NCBI GenBank assembly: GCA_011391735.1
Contig: JAABPY010000229.1
Span: 1 to 34,429 of the forward strand
Reading direction: 5' to 3'
Source: Sulfuricurvum sp.
Lineage (GTDB): Bacteria; Campylobacterota; Campylobacteria; Campylobacterales; Sulfurimonadaceae
DNA: 34,429 nucleotides
The translations under genes were made by a program, and so were the position numbers. Positions 8,484-19,803 of the stretch are shown here, piece by piece. The stretch's first letter is position 1; each line of letters opens with the position of its first letter. The notes below the pieces were generated by a model that worked only from the letters and a program-made list of their open reading frames with translations, had not been told where the DNA came from and searched no databases.

Positions 8484-9332
8484 ATGGCAAAACCATCGGT
8501 ATTAGGTAGGGGTCTTGGGGCGTTATTGAGTGAAATTGAAGAGGCGTACGACAATGAGCTTCCCAAAAAAAGTGGCGTTGATGAGCTTGCAATCTCTAGT
8601 ATCCGCCCCAATCCCTTTCAGCCACGAAAACATTTTGATCCTGAATCGTTAGCCCAACTGAGTGAATCGATCAAGAGTCACGGACTATTACAGCCCATAG
8701 TGGTCAAAGAAGATGTTGATGGATATGTCCTTATCGCAGGTGAGCGACGCTTACGTGCTAGTAAGCTTGCCAAGCTACCAACAATTAAAGCCATTATTGT
8801 AACGGTAAGTAATAATGAGATGCGCGAGCATGCTCTTATTGAAAATATTCAGCGTGATGAACTCAATGTAATTGATTTAGCACAAGCGTACCAAGAACTC
8901 ATTGAAATTCATGAATTGACCCATGAACAGCTTTCCCAAACCGTCTATAAAAGTCGTGCACAAATAACCAATACCCTTCGTTTATTGCAATTGAATGAAA
9001 AAGGGCAAAAAGCACTTGTCGAGGGTAAAATTAGTGCGGGGCACGCCAAGGTGATAATTGCATTGGAACCACAGGAACAATCATTAATTATTGATTCCAT
9101 CATTGGACAGAAATTAAGTGTCCGAGATGTAGAGCAAATGGTGAAGAAAATAAAGAACAATGATGAGATGCATTCGCCAAAAATAGAGAAGTCACCTCAG
9201 TTTGATTTTAAAAAGCTACACACCCTTTTGGGGGAGATGGGGCTAAAATCATCCAACAAAGGATCAAAATTTACCATTGATTTTGAGACGAATGGACAAA
9301 TAGCTACATTTTTAACCACTCTTTCTTCATAA
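8484..9332 (+). CDS. parB: Chromosome partitioning protein ParB (Spo0J)
   Basis: A 282-residue parS-binding CTPase clamp. It starts MAKPSVLGRGLGALLSEIEE, the conserved ParA-stimulating N-terminal tail (residues ~1-20). The CTP-binding domain follows with the GERRLRA motif around residues 88-94 and ENIQRDELNVIDLAQAY near 130. A helix-turn-helix (about 150-175, with LSQTVYKSRAQITNTLRLL) and a C-terminal dimerisation domain complete it. The ribosome site is AGGGGAG just upstream of ATG. No convincing parS palindrome was found in the window, so its loading sites probably lie elsewhere. Confidence 0.96.
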   Translation: MAKPSVLGRGLGALLSEIEEAYDNELPKKSGVDELAISSIRPNPFQPRKHFDPESLAQLSESIKSHGLLQPIVVKEDVDGYVLIAGERRLRASKLAKLPTIKAIIVTVSNNEMREHALIENIQRDELNVIDLAQAYQELIEIHELTHEQLSQTVYKSRAQITNTLRLLQLNEKGQKALVEGKISAGHAKVIIALEPQEQSLIIDSIIGQKLSVRDVEQMVKKIKNNDEMHSPKIEKSPQFDFKKLHTLLGEMGLKSSNKGSKFTIDFETNGQIATFLTTLSS

Positions 9333-9369
9333 AATGGCTCATTTAACTGTCCCTTCAATTTAAGAGTTG

Positions 9370-9375
9370 TATAAT
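9370..9375 (+). promoter_or_regulatory. -10 box of the ATP synthase operon
   Basis: A perfect TATAAT preceded by TTG (extended -10-like) lies 22 bases before the atpF' start codon, in the only gap between parB and atpF'. The flank reads TATAATCACGT, and the same 11 bases recur upstream of pal at 18216. There is no clear -35. Inference: a separate start that uncouples ATP synthase expression from parAB. Confidence 0.65.
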
Positions 9376-9397
9376 CACGTAACTTTTAGGAGGTGGT

Positions 9398-9820
9398 ATG
9401 TTAGATATAAGTCCGATGCTGTTAGTCAGCACACTGATTGTCTTCCTGGTCCTTATTGCCGCCCTGAATAGTTTGCTTTACAAACCTCTTTTCAGTTATA
9501 TGGAAAAACGGGATGCAGATATTAAAAAAGATCTTGATGAAGTTGGAAACAACGACGCTGAGATTGCTGCATTTCACGCAACTGCTGAAAAGATCGTCAG
9601 TGATGGCAAGCTTCAGGCGAATGCAATGAGAGAAAAAGTTGTTGCTGAGGCCAAAAGTGCGGCTGCAAGTAAGCTTGAAACCAAGCGTGCTGAACTGGCA
9701 AGAGAATATGCACAGTTCGAAGAGGCAATGTTGGAAGAACGTTCTCGTTTAAATGGTGTTCTTCGTTTAGAGGTTCCTAGTTTTCAAGCTGCTGTTACAG
9801 CAAAACTTAATCAGATTTAA
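9398..9820 (+). CDS. atpF': ATP synthase F0 subunit b'
   Basis: A 140-residue peripheral-stalk protein of the F-type ATP synthase. One N-terminal membrane helix (about residues 8-28, LVSTLIVFLVLIAALNSLLY) is followed by a long charged, Ala/Glu/Lys-rich coiled coil (35-130). It is the first of two b-type subunits, an arrangement shared by Campylobacterota, cyanobacteria and alphaproteobacteria; the two presumably heterodimerise to link F0 to F1. The ribosome binding site AGGAGG (9388-9393) is a perfect match to 16S rRNA, suggesting high expression. atpF follows after 9 bases. Confidence 0.92.
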   Translation: MLDISPMLLVSTLIVFLVLIAALNSLLYKPLFSYMEKRDADIKKDLDEVGNNDAEIAAFHATAEKIVSDGKLQANAMREKVVAEAKSAAASKLETKRAELAREYAQFEEAMLEERSRLNGVLRLEVPSFQAAVTAKLNQI

Positions 9821-9829
9821 GGAGAGTAT

Positions 9830-10345
9830 ATGGGTAAAATAGTAATAACCGTATTAATGCTCGGTGTATATCTCTTTGGGTCTGATGCAACACATGAAGC
9901 TTCAACAGATATAGTACAACGAACCGTCAACTTTCTGATATTTGCGGGTATTCTTTACTATCTTTTGGCAGAGCCACTCAAAAATTATTTTGGTGGACGA
10001 ACGGCAGGGATTGCAGGAGAGCTTGAAAAAGTTCAAGAGCGTCTTCGTGAGTCAAAACGTCTTAAGGAAGCCGCAGAGCAAAAAATTGATGAAGCAAACC
10101 GTTTTGTCAGTGAGCTTATGGAAAGTACAAAAAAAGAGTGCAAAATTTTGAGTGATAAAATTAGTGCTCAGTGTGATCAAGATAGTGATGTGATGCAAAA
10201 GCAAAGTAATGGTTTGATGGAACTTGAAAAACGTCAAATGGTACGTAATGTCGTTAACGATGTTATGAATGACGTTATGGTTGCGAGTGATACTGCTATG
10301 GGTAGTAATGCCATGGTGGATATTTTGAAAAAGAAGGTGGCGTAA
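9830..10345 (+). CDS. atpF: ATP synthase F0 subunit b
   Basis: The second b-type stalk subunit, 171 residues. It has a hydrophobic leader-like start (MGKIVITVLMLGVYLFGSDA) resembling a signal peptide. A second hydrophobic stretch, VNFLIFAGILYYLLAEPL (about 31-48), is the expected membrane anchor, and a charged coiled coil runs to about 165. Two hydrophobic segments in a b subunit is a Campylobacterota trait; whether the first is cleaved is not known from sequence. An upstream GGAGAG serves as ribosome site. The stop is directly followed by the atpH ATG with no spacer. Confidence 0.93.
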   Translation: MGKIVITVLMLGVYLFGSDATHEASTDIVQRTVNFLIFAGILYYLLAEPLKNYFGGRTAGIAGELEKVQERLRESKRLKEAAEQKIDEANRFVSELMESTKKECKILSDKISAQCDQDSDVMQKQSNGLMELEKRQMVRNVVNDVMNDVMVASDTAMGSNAMVDILKKKVA

Positions 10346-10882
10346 ATGAAGCATGAAAAAATTGCAAAACGTTACGTTCAATCGCTTGTTGATCTTTTGG
10401 ATGACGCTTCATTGGGTAATGCTTGTGAACTTTTTAACGTTATCTCGACTGCTTTTGATGATTCAAAATTTCTTCAAATTATGAATAGCAATGATATTCT
10501 CGTTGATGTAAAGACAACATTGATCCTTGAAATGGTCAAGAGTGTTGAAAGTCAAGAGATTAATAACTTTATTAAGCTTTTAGGAGAAAATGGGCGCTTG
10601 TCTTTGATTCCTGCAGTTGCAAAAGAGTTAACAAGAGAAATCGCTTCTCTTAAACGGGTGTACAATGGTCGTATTTATGCAACTGGGCCAATGGATCAAG
10701 CTTCCATTGATACGATTGCAACTGATTTGGGCAAAAAAATGGGTGCAACAATCTCATTGCAATATCTCCCTTCAGATACGGATGGTGTACGCGTCGAAGT
10801 AGATGGTCTCAATGTTGAGATAGATTTTTCAAAAAATCGCCTTAATGCTCAAATGATTGAGCACATTTTAAAAGCAATTTAA
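10346..10882 (+). CDS. atpH: ATP synthase F1 subunit delta
   Basis: A 178-residue OSCP/delta protein that sits on top of F1 and connects the alpha subunits to the peripheral stalk. It starts MKHEKIAKRYVQSLVDLL, matching the family's xxIAxRYAxALxxL start. The C-terminal half holds LNVEIDFSKNRLNAQMIEHIL. The gene starts immediately after the atpF stop codon and shares its upstream GGTGG as a ribosome site. Family length and position in the operon are standard. Confidence 0.95.
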   Translation: MKHEKIAKRYVQSLVDLLDDASLGNACELFNVISTAFDDSKFLQIMNSNDILVDVKTTLILEMVKSVESQEINNFIKLLGENGRLSLIPAVAKELTREIASLKRVYNGRIYATGPMDQASIDTIATDLGKKMGATISLQYLPSDTDGVRVEVDGLNVEIDFSKNRLNAQMIEHILKAI

Positions 10883-10903
10883 CCCCCGCGAAAGGAGAAA
10901 CTA

Positions 10904-12421
10904 GTGGTAGCAAAAATACAAGCAGACGAAATCAGTTCAATCATCAAAGAGCGAATTGAGAATTTCGAACTTAATGTTGATATTAATGAAACTGGTAAAA
11001 TCGTCTCATATGGAGATGGCATTGCCCAAGTATACGGCTTGAACAATATTATGGCCGGTGAAATGGTTGAATTCGAAGACGGGACGCAAGGTCTTGTTAT
11101 GAACCTTGAAGAAAGCAGTGTTGGTATCGTTGTTCTTGGACGTGCTAAAGCGCTTCGTGAAGGTATGAGCGTTAAGCGTCTTGGGAAATTATTAAAAGTT
11201 CCTGTTGGAGATGCGCTTCTTGGTCGTGTTGTTAATGCAATGGGTGAGCCTATCGATGGTAAAGGGCCTATTGAAACAACAGAGAGTCGTTTTGTTGAAG
11301 AAAAAGCCCCTGGGATTATGGCACGTAAATCGGTTCATGAACCAATGGCAACAGGGATCAAATCGATTGACTGTCTTGTTCCAATCGGGCGTGGTCAACG
11401 TGAGTTAATCATCGGTGACCGTCAAACAGGTAAAACTACCGTTGCACTTGACGCTATCATGAATCAAAAAGGTAACGGTGTTATCTGTATTTATGTTGCA
11501 ATTGGTCAAAAAGAGTCAACGGTTGCGCAAGTTATCCGTCGTCTTGAAGAAGCGGGCGCAATGGAATATACAATCATCGTTTCAGCATCAGCTTCAGAAG
11601 CAGCAGCACTACAATTTCTTGCACCCTATACAGGTGTAACAATGGGTGAATATTTCCGTGATTCAGCACGTCATGGTTTGATCGTTTATGATGATCTCTC
11701 TAAGCACGCTGTAGCCTACCGTGAAATGTCATTGATCCTTCGTCGCCCTCCGGGTCGTGAAGCGTATCCAGGGGATGTTTTCTATATTCACTCACGTTTG
11801 TTAGAGCGTGCAGCGAAATTGAATGATGAATTGGGTGCAGGTTCTTTGACGGCTCTTCCAATCATTGAAACTCAAGCGGGTGACGTTGCGGCGTATATTC
11901 CTACTAACGTTATTTCCATCACAGATGGTCAAATTTTCTTGGAAACGGATTTGTTCAATGCAGGTATTCGTCCAGCGATCAACGTAGGACTTTCAGTCTC
12001 TCGTGTTGGTGGTGCTGCACAAATTAAAGCAACCAAGCAAGTAGCAGGAACCTTGCGTCTTGATTTGGCACAATACCGTGAGCTTCAAGCGTTTGCCCAG
12101 TTTGCTTCGGATTTGGATGAAGTAAGCCGTAAACAACTTGAGCGTGGTCAACGTATGGTGGAAGTATTAAAACAACCTCCGTATTCACCAATTCCAGCGG
12201 AAAAACAAGCGTTGATTATTTTTGCGGGTAATGAAGGGTATCTTGATAATCTTCCTGCTTCAGCGGTTGTTAAATTTGAAGCAGATCTTTATCCATTTAT
12301 CGATGCGAGCTATCCACAAATTCTCGAAAACATCCGTTCGACATCAAAAATTGATGATGCAACGATGGCAATGATGAAAAAAGCGATCGAAGAGTTCAAA
12401 ACTACTTTCGTTCAAGCATAA
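10904..12421 (+). CDS. atpA: ATP synthase F1 subunit alpha
   Basis: The 505-residue non-catalytic alpha subunit of F1. The N-terminal beta-barrel (about 25-95, DGIAQVYGL) is followed by the nucleotide domain with P-loop GDRQTGKT (about 170-177), [18 protein letters not shown], and [15 protein letters not shown]. The C-terminal helical domain contains the conserved [16 protein letters not shown]. Translation begins at a GTG (10904), preceded by AAAGGAG at 10891-10897; no nearby ATG fits. The 21-base gap after atpH and the strong ribosome site suit its three-copy stoichiometry. Confidence 0.98.
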   Translation: MVAKIQADEISSIIKERIENFELNVDINETGKIVSYGDGIAQVYGLNNIMAGEMVEFEDGTQGLVMNLEESSVGIVVLGRAKALREGMSVKRLGKLLKVPVGDALLGRVVNAMGEPIDGKGPIETTESRFVEEKAPGIMARKSVHEPMATGIKSIDCLVPIGRGQRELIIGDRQTGKTTVALDAIMNQKGNGVICIYVAIGQKESTVAQVIRRLEEAGAMEYTIIVSASASEAAALQFLAPYTGVTMGEYFRDSARHGLIVYDDLSKHAVAYREMSLILRRPPGREAYPGDVFYIHSRLLERAAKLNDELGAGSLTALPIIETQAGDVAAYIPTNVISITDGQIFLETDLFNAGIRPAINVGLSVSRVGGAAQIKATKQVAGTLRLDLAQYRELQAFAQFASDLDEVSRKQLERGQRMVEVLKQPPYSPIPAEKQALIIFAGNEGYLDNLPASAVVKFEADLYPFIDASYPQILENIRSTSKIDDATMAMMKKAIEEFKTTFVQA

Positions 12422-12430
12422 GGATCTTTT

Positions 12431-14733
<2,303 letters not shown>

Positions 14734-14753
14734 TTGCTTTTTAAAGGAATGAT

Positions 14754-15149
14754 ATGCATACTCTAAATTTAGAAGTGCTAACTCCAAGTGGTTCTATCTT
14801 TAATGGTCCCGTTCAAAGTGTAACGGTTCCCGGAGAAGAAGGAGAATTTGGTGTTCTTTCTCAGCACGTAGCATTGACAACACTTCTTAAAGCAGGTGTT
14901 ATTGATATTATTCAAGAGAATGGGAAAAAACAGTCCATTGTTGTCAATTGGGGTGTGGTTCAAATTGCGAATAACATCGTAACCGTTCTTGTTGATGGTG
15001 CTGTTGCTATTCGTGGCGACAGTGAGAGTGATGTTGCCAAAGCACTTGAAGAGGCCAAAGCACTTATTAGTAGTGTTGCCGATTCATCTGCTATGATAGC
15101 TTCTGTCTCTGCACGTGTTGAGTCTGCTGCCCACTCACATCTGTTCTAA
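14754..15149 (+). CDS. atpC: ATP synthase F1 subunit epsilon
   Basis: A 131-residue epsilon subunit of the rotor foot, which also inhibits ATP hydrolysis. It begins MHTLNLEVLTPSGSIFNGPV, then VTVPGEEGEFGVLSQHV, the conserved beta-sandwich loop (about 25-40). The C-terminal helices are relatively short and Ala/Ser-rich. It is the last F1 gene. The Tol-Pal cluster begins only 6 bases later without a terminator, so read-through is expected. F0 subunits a and c are not in the window, as usual for this lineage, where they map elsewhere. Confidence 0.94.
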   Translation: MHTLNLEVLTPSGSIFNGPVQSVTVPGEEGEFGVLSQHVALTTLLKAGVIDIIQENGKKQSIVVNWGVVQIANNIVTVLVDGAVAIRGDSESDVAKALEEAKALISSVADSSAMIASVSARVESAAHSHLF

Positions 15150-15155
15150 CCGATC

Positions 15156-15725
15156 ATGTTCGAACTTTTTTCTGATTTTATAGCAAAAAGTCATCCAGTA
15201 ACCCTTGGGGTGTTACTGGTTCTCTCCCTCTACTTTATCATCATCAATTGGATTTTTTTCTATCGTTGGTTCTCCCTTAATCAATGGATTAATATAGAGA
15301 ATGAATCGTTAGAATCTCTTCTGATGGGTGCTTCACGAATTAATACGAACTCTTTTTTATCCCCATTTTTAAAAAGCAATAATCCTAATTCAAAAGCTCT
15401 TTTTGATTTAGCCCATTATGCGTCTACCAAAGAGGCGACTAAAGGGTTAACAGCACTTTCTGTCGTTGCTTCTACTACCCCTTTTATTGGGTTGTTTGGA
15501 ACGGTTGTCTCGATATTGGATACTTTTAAGCATATTGGTGGTTCTAGTGGGACCATGAGTATTATTGCAATGGGTGTTTCGGATGCGTTGGTTGCAACGG
15601 CATCGGGGATATTTGTTGCCATTTTTGCCTACACCTATCATCAAATCCTTAAGCGTCAATCCTTTGAACTCGTGGGACTTATTCGAATGCAAAGTGATTC
15701 GTTACTCTCGAAGGGCGAGCTCTAA
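15156..15725 (+). CDS. exbB: MotA/TolQ/ExbB family proton channel protein
   Basis: A 189-residue inner-membrane protein of the TolQ/ExbB family that, with ExbD/TolR, uses the proton gradient to energise a TonB/TolA protein. Three hydrophobic segments are visible: about residues 16-38 (LGVLLVLSLYFIIINWIFFY), 100-125 (ALSVVASTTPFIGLFGTVVS), and 135-160 (IAMGVSDALVATASGIFVAI). The motif TPFIGLFGTV followed by GVSDALVATASG is diagnostic of the family. Given the tolB, pal and cpoB genes downstream, it probably acts as TolQ rather than in iron uptake. It has no clear ribosome site and is probably coupled to atpC. exbD overlaps its stop by one base. Confidence 0.93.
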   Translation: MFELFSDFIAKSHPVTLGVLLVLSLYFIIINWIFFYRWFSLNQWINIENESLESLLMGASRINTNSFLSPFLKSNNPNSKALFDLAHYASTKEATKGLTALSVVASTTPFIGLFGTVVSILDTFKHIGGSSGTMSIIAMGVSDALVATASGIFVAIFAYTYHQILKRQSFELVGLIRMQSDSLLSKGEL

Positions 15726-16114
15726 TGTTTGATTGGGACGATAAGCCAGAACTTAATATTACCCCCCTTGTGGATGTGATGTTGGTTCTTTTGGCCATTC
15801 TTATGGTCATTTCCCCCAATATTATTTATGAAGAGCTCATTAGCCTCCCAAAGGGTTCAGCTCAAACACAAGTCAAAGAAAAAAAAGAGATTGAAATCGT
15901 TATGACTGCTTCGAAAGTAATTACGGTCAACAAACAACCTTTTGAATTTGCTACTTTTGATGATAATTTTCTCCTCTTCTCGAATCAATTTCCCCCTGAT
16001 AGTATTGTTCGAATCAGTGCGGATCATCGATTGGATTATGGGGATGTTATTGCTGTTATGAGTGGTGTTAAAAGGGCAGGTTTAACGAATATTTCACTTG
16101 CTACAAGTAATTAG
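15725..16114 (+). CDS. exbD: ExbD/TolR family transport energiser
   Basis: A 129-residue protein with a short cytoplasmic N-terminus and a single membrane helix (about residues 14-32). This helix contains the conserved acidic residue in NITPLVDVMLVLLAILMV, where Asp is the proton-carrying residue. The periplasmic domain (40-129) matches ExbD/TolR length. It overlaps exbB by one base (TAATG). With tolB and pal downstream it most likely works as TolR in envelope constriction during division. The ExbD versus TolR name cannot be decided from sequence alone. Confidence 0.93.
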   Translation: MFDWDDKPELNITPLVDVMLVLLAILMVISPNIIYEELISLPKGSAQTQVKEKKEIEIVMTASKVITVNKQPFEFATFDDNFLLFSNQFPPDSIVRISADHRLDYGDVIAVMSGVKRAGLTNISLATSN

Positions 16115-16123
16115 AATTTTCGT

Positions 16124-16948
16124 ATGAATTTGGATCGTGACCGTTTTTTTATTGTAAGTGGGTTTATTTCACTCTCTTTTTTTGCGTTGATTGTCGCCAT
16201 TATAGGGTGGCAGACCCTTATTGTTTCGAAGCCTGAGATATTTGCTATGACCCAAAGTGAGACAATCTCTGTCTCTCTTGTCTCCTCTCTTGAAAAATCC
16301 AAAGAACCCATCCCTGAACCGTTAGTTTCACCGCCTGTAGTAAAGCCCGCTGTGGAAGAAGTGACTGAAAAGATACCTGAGGTAAAATCACCCGAAAAAG
16401 TGATTCCAAAAATAGCCGATAAGAGCGTTGAGAAACCCATTAAAAAATCGGAGGAAAAATCCGAAGAAGTTGCTATATCCGATCTCTTTTCGACCGTTAA
16501 ACCCAATAAACCTGTATCTAAACCCAAAGAGGATGGGAAACGGCTTGCACAGTTGAATGCGTTGGAAGAGAAAGTCCTCTCAACAAAGAGGGACTCAAAA
16601 CTTTTTGAAAAAGCAAAAACACTTGAATTGGCAAAAACAGGGGTGAAATTATCGTCGGTATCGGGTTCAAGTGGTCCTTTGGTAAACGAATATAAGGGGA
16701 AAATTCAAGGAATTATTTATGCCAATTTTCATCCTCCAGGGGGGACAGAGGGGTTTAGTGCACGTGTACGCATAACCCTAAGTGCCGATGGAAAATTACT
16801 CTCTTACCGTGTGATTAGTTATTCCAGAAGTGCTCTCTTTAATGCGGAGGTGGATTGGTTAAAAGAGCGATTAGGACATGTAGCATTACCTGTAAATCCC
16901 AACGGGGATGAAGCGGTATTTGAAATTATTTTAACGGCTAAGGGATAA
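16124..16948 (+). CDS. TonB/TolA-like energy-transducing protein
   Basis: A 274-residue protein with one N-terminal membrane anchor (about residues 11-34, SGFISLSFFALIVAIIGW). A long periplasmic linker follows, dominated by Pro, Glu, Lys and Val (about 55-145, with many KPxxE and EKxxEK patterns). The C-terminal domain resembles TonB/TolA (about 185-274), including ARVRITLSADGKLLSYRVI. Its place between exbD and tolB implies a TolA role: bridging the inner-membrane motor to TolB/Pal at the outer membrane. In Campylobacter the equivalent gene is usually labelled TonB, so tolA is inference. tolB starts one base after its stop. Confidence 0.88.
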   Translation: MNLDRDRFFIVSGFISLSFFALIVAIIGWQTLIVSKPEIFAMTQSETISVSLVSSLEKSKEPIPEPLVSPPVVKPAVEEVTEKIPEVKSPEKVIPKIADKSVEKPIKKSEEKSEEVAISDLFSTVKPNKPVSKPKEDGKRLAQLNALEEKVLSTKRDSKLFEKAKTLELAKTGVKLSSVSGSSGPLVNEYKGKIQGIIYANFHPPGGTEGFSARVRITLSADGKLLSYRVISYSRSALFNAEVDWLKERLGHVALPVNPNGDEAVFEIILTAKG

Positions 16949-16949
16949 G

Positions 16950-18179
16950 ATGTTTTATTGGATTTTTTTGATTTTAGGAGGGTTAACACTCTTAAGCGCC
17001 GATGCAACATTGGAAGTGACAAAAAATGTTGGGGGACTTTCTAAATTTGTTATTGAGGATGGGAGTGGTGTTAGCAGTGATATGACACAAAAATTCCACA
17101 AAATGCTCAGCGCTGATATGAAAGTCGTCTCTTTATTTGATGTCGATGAGAGCTATACGACTCAAATGTATGATAAAGCAGAATCGTCTCTCCTTAATAA
17201 AGATGCCAATTATATCCTGCGGTATCGTTTGCTTTTGGATGGAAGCGGTGGGGTGAAAGCGGAGGCTAAATTACTTCACAATGGGTTGATACTTTTTACC
17301 AAAACGTATTTGCTAAAACAAAATGAAATGATGGTTTTTTTGGCACACTCCATTGCGTACGATATTAATGCAAAAATGGGGGGAGCCCCATTGGAATGGA
17401 TGAAGCGTAAAGTACTATTAGTACGCCTTACAGGAGCTAAGCGTTCTGAAATTGTTGTAGCTGATTATACCCTCTCCTATCAAAAGGTGATCTTGAATGG
17501 TGGGATGTACGGTTTTGCTAAGTGGGCAAATCGTGAACAAAATGATTATTATTATACCTCTTTGAGTGATCCTCGTCCTACTATTTATAAAGGCAATTTA
17601 GCATCGGGGAGTAAGAGCCCCATCATCTCCTCTGATGGGATGGCGGTGTGTTCTGATGTAAGTGAGGATGGATCGAAGTTATTACTCACATTAGCACCCA
17701 GCGGTCAACCCGATATTTATGGTTATGATACAAGAACAAAAGAGAAAAAGAGACTTACAAACTATTCGGGTATTGATGTTAATGGGCAGTTTATGGGAAG
17801 TGACACCATCGCCTTTGTCTCGGATCGTTTTGGTAAACCCAATATTTTTTCGATGAAACTAGGTAGCAGTGCAATTTCTCAGTTGGTATTTGAGGGGAAA
17901 AACAATTCGACCTTTAGTGCCTATCGTAACTTTTTGGTTTATAAGACACGGGATACTCAAGGATCTGATCTCCATTTAATCTCTCTTAATTCAAATGGGG
18001 CACGGACATTAACGAGTGATGGGAGCAATGATACTCCGCGATTTTCATACGATGGTGAAGCGATATTGTATATAAAACAAGATGGATCAAGGAGTTCTTT
18101 GGGGGTTATTCGTCTTGGGCTCAATAAAAGTTTTGCATTTCCCCTTCGGGTAGGGAAAATTCAATCCATTGATTGGTAA
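16950..18179 (+). CDS. tolB: Tol-Pal system beta-propeller protein TolB
   Basis: A 409-residue periplasmic protein. A signal peptide covers about residues 1-19 (FYWIFLILGGLTLLSADA). The N-terminal alpha/beta domain spans roughly 20-150. The C-terminal part has repeated WD40-like blades with the family pattern SPIISSDGMAVCSDVSEDG, FVSDRFGKPNIFSM, and DTPRFSYDGEAILYIK. TolB binds Pal and TolA and couples outer-membrane invagination to the septum. The gene is co-directional with the exbBD-tolA set. A 77-bp gap with its own promoter separates it from pal. Confidence 0.95.
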   Translation: MFYWIFLILGGLTLLSADATLEVTKNVGGLSKFVIEDGSGVSSDMTQKFHKMLSADMKVVSLFDVDESYTTQMYDKAESSLLNKDANYILRYRLLLDGSGGVKAEAKLLHNGLILFTKTYLLKQNEMMVFLAHSIAYDINAKMGGAPLEWMKRKVLLVRLTGAKRSEIVVADYTLSYQKVILNGGMYGFAKWANREQNDYYYTSLSDPRPTIYKGNLASGSKSPIISSDGMAVCSDVSEDGSKLLLTLAPSGQPDIYGYDTRTKEKKRLTNYSGIDVNGQFMGSDTIAFVSDRFGKPNIFSMKLGSSAISQLVFEGKNNSTFSAYRNFLVYKTRDTQGSDLHLISLNSNGARTLTSDGSNDTPRFSYDGEAILYIKQDGSRSSLGVIRLGLNKSFAFPLRVGKIQSIDW

Positions 18180-18215
18180 ATAATGGGGGAGAATAAGGGG
18201 TTAACTTATTTTTGA

Positions 18216-18235
18216 TATAATCACGTCATTATAAT
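18216..18235 (+). promoter_or_regulatory. Tandem -10 boxes upstream of pal
   Basis: Two perfect TATAAT hexamers lie at 18216-18221 and 18230-18235, 14 bases apart, 21-41 bases before the pal start. The first is followed by CACGT, as in the atpF' promoter. Upstream is T-rich without a -35. Inference: pal-cpoB can be transcribed independently and strongly, consistent with the abundance of Pal. Confidence 0.6.
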
Positions 18236-18256
18236 ATTACCAAAAGGTGGTTTCGG

Positions 18257-18850
18257 GTGAAAAAAGTAGCGTATATGAGTGCTGTTTTGGCACTTTTGGT
18301 TTTTAGTGGATGTTCAACAAAAGAGCCTACGATCGATGCGTCAGCAGCTAGTACAAGTGGAAGTAATAGTGCTTCTAATGCGACTACAATGCCTGTTGAA
18401 TCAAGTACAGGGGTACAACCAACTGCTATTTCAGATTCATCCGATAAAGGGGCAGTAATTGCACCTGTTACTACCGCAAGTACAACGGATGCAACGGCGA
18501 CATCAGCTTCTAACAGTGTTGCCAACGCAGGAGGGGTTAACAGCGTTTACTTCGATTTTGACAAGTACGACATTCGTGAAGATATGCAAGCGGTTATGAT
18601 GACCAACAGCGGATTACTTAAAGGGAAGAGCTTTAAGCTTGAAGGTAACTGTGATGAATTCGGTAGTGATGAATATAACTTTGCCCTTGGGTTAAAGCGA
18701 GCAAATAGTGTTAAAACAGCATTAGTGAATAATGGTGTTGATACGAACTCTATTTCTATGGTAAGTTTGGGTGAGGGTAATCCTGCTTGTAGCGATAAGA
18801 CACAGGAGTGCTGGGCAAAAAATCGTCGTGTTGATGTTAAACTTCCGTAA
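18257..18850 (+). CDS. pal: Peptidoglycan-associated lipoprotein Pal
   Basis: A 197-residue outer-membrane lipoprotein. Translation starts at GTG after AAAGGTGG. The lipobox LLVFSGC puts the acylated Cys at about residue 21. A long low-complexity Ser/Thr/Ala linker (about 25-95) reaches across the periplasm. The OmpA-like peptidoglycan-binding domain then holds VYFDFDKYDIREDM, EGNCDEFGSDEYNFALGLKRA and KNRRVDVKLP. The usual GHTDxxG is GNCDEFG here, the normal Pal variant. The linker is longer than in E. coli Pal. cpoB begins directly after the stop. Confidence 0.96.
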   Translation: MKKVAYMSAVLALLVFSGCSTKEPTIDASAASTSGSNSASNATTMPVESSTGVQPTAISDSSDKGAVIAPVTTASTTDATATSASNSVANAGGVNSVYFDFDKYDIREDMQAVMMTNSGLLKGKSFKLEGNCDEFGSDEYNFALGLKRANSVKTALVNNGVDTNSISMVSLGEGNPACSDKTQECWAKNRRVDVKLP

Positions 18851-19741
18851 ATGCGCTCTTTAGTCGTTTTTACCCTTCTTTATTCCTCTCTTCTTGCAGC
18901 AGAACCGTCGGTTTTTGGTGCAGGAGATCTCACTAATCCCAATCCATACGGTTTAACTCACGAAGAAAAACTTCTTTTAGAAAATAAAAAAGAGATTCAA
19001 GGGATTGCGCAAAAAAACAGTATGCAAAGTGCTAAAGTTGAGTCTGTTAGTGAACGGCTTGACGGGATGCAAGCGATTATTGAAGGTCTTGGACAATCGG
19101 TCAATGATCAGCGGATTGTTCTTCAAAAAATAGAAGAGTCTCTATCGGGATCGGATCAAAATCTTTCCGATATTGTCGAGAGTTTGCATAAACAAAGTGA
19201 TGCGAATAGCGAAAATATAACACAGCTTAAAACATTGGTCGAAGAATTGTCGAAAACGGTTGATGGTATTAATGGCTCATACGTAACGAAAGAGGAATTT
19301 GGTGCCCTTATTAAACAGCTAAAAATTTCTCTCCCTGTCGTTAGTTCTTCTTCCCCTGTTGCAGCATCAAAAAAAATAGATAATGCAACATTAGAGAAAG
19401 AGGCTAAAAAGCTTTTTAATCAAAAAAAATACGATGAGGCTGTGAGCTCTTTTGAGATGATGGTGCAGAAGAAATATAAAGCGCCCGAAGCCAATTTTTG
19501 GATAGGAGAAACATATTTTGAGCGACAAAAATACAAAGAGGCGATACAGTATTATAAACAAAGTGCTTCAGGAAATGATAAAGCCTCTTATTTGCCAACA
19601 TTATTGTTGCATACAGGGATATCAATGGAAAAAAGTGGGGATGTAACCAGTGCAAAAGCATTTTACAAGGCGACGGTTTCAAAATATTCAGCGACGGGTG
19701 CAGCCCAAGAGGCAAAAGAACGACTTTCAACATTAAAATAA
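18851..19741 (+). CDS. cpoB: Cell division coordinator CpoB (YbgF), TPR protein
   Basis: A 296-residue periplasmic protein with a signal peptide (about 1-18, LVVFTLLYSSLLAA). A coiled-coil region (about 45-140, rich in Lys, Glu, Gln and Ser) is followed by a tetratricopeptide domain (about 180-296, with AKKLFNQKKYDEAVSSFEMM and FWIGETYFERQKYKEAIQYY). This is the family layout: N-terminal trimerising coil plus TPR domain. In E. coli CpoB links Tol-Pal to peptidoglycan synthesis. The ATG abuts the pal stop codon with no spacer, so it is translationally coupled. Confidence 0.93.
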   Translation: MRSLVVFTLLYSSLLAAEPSVFGAGDLTNPNPYGLTHEEKLLLENKKEIQGIAQKNSMQSAKVESVSERLDGMQAIIEGLGQSVNDQRIVLQKIEESLSGSDQNLSDIVESLHKQSDANSENITQLKTLVEELSKTVDGINGSYVTKEEFGALIKQLKISLPVVSSSSPVAASKKIDNATLEKEAKKLFNQKKYDEAVSSFEMMVQKKYKAPEANFWIGETYFERQKYKEAIQYYKQSASGNDKASYLPTLLLHTGISMEKSGDVTSAKAFYKATVSKYSATGAAQEAKERLSTLK

Positions 19742-19803
19742 ATCGTTACTTTGAACTCTCAAAGCTATCGGGGCATTTTCAGCCTATCTATAGCTAAATG
19801 TGC

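Noticed and set aside
7692-9332. parS sites near parAB
   Set aside because: I scanned CACGTG cores across the window (for example 20076-20083 and 27593-27600). The best match only about 10-11 of 16 bases of the usual parS palindrome and lie in coding DNA.
17341-17357. Sigma54-like promoter (TGGCAC ... TTGC) inside tolB
   Set aside because: The GG and GC are 11 bases apart rather than 10, and it lies within coding sequence with no gene start downstream.
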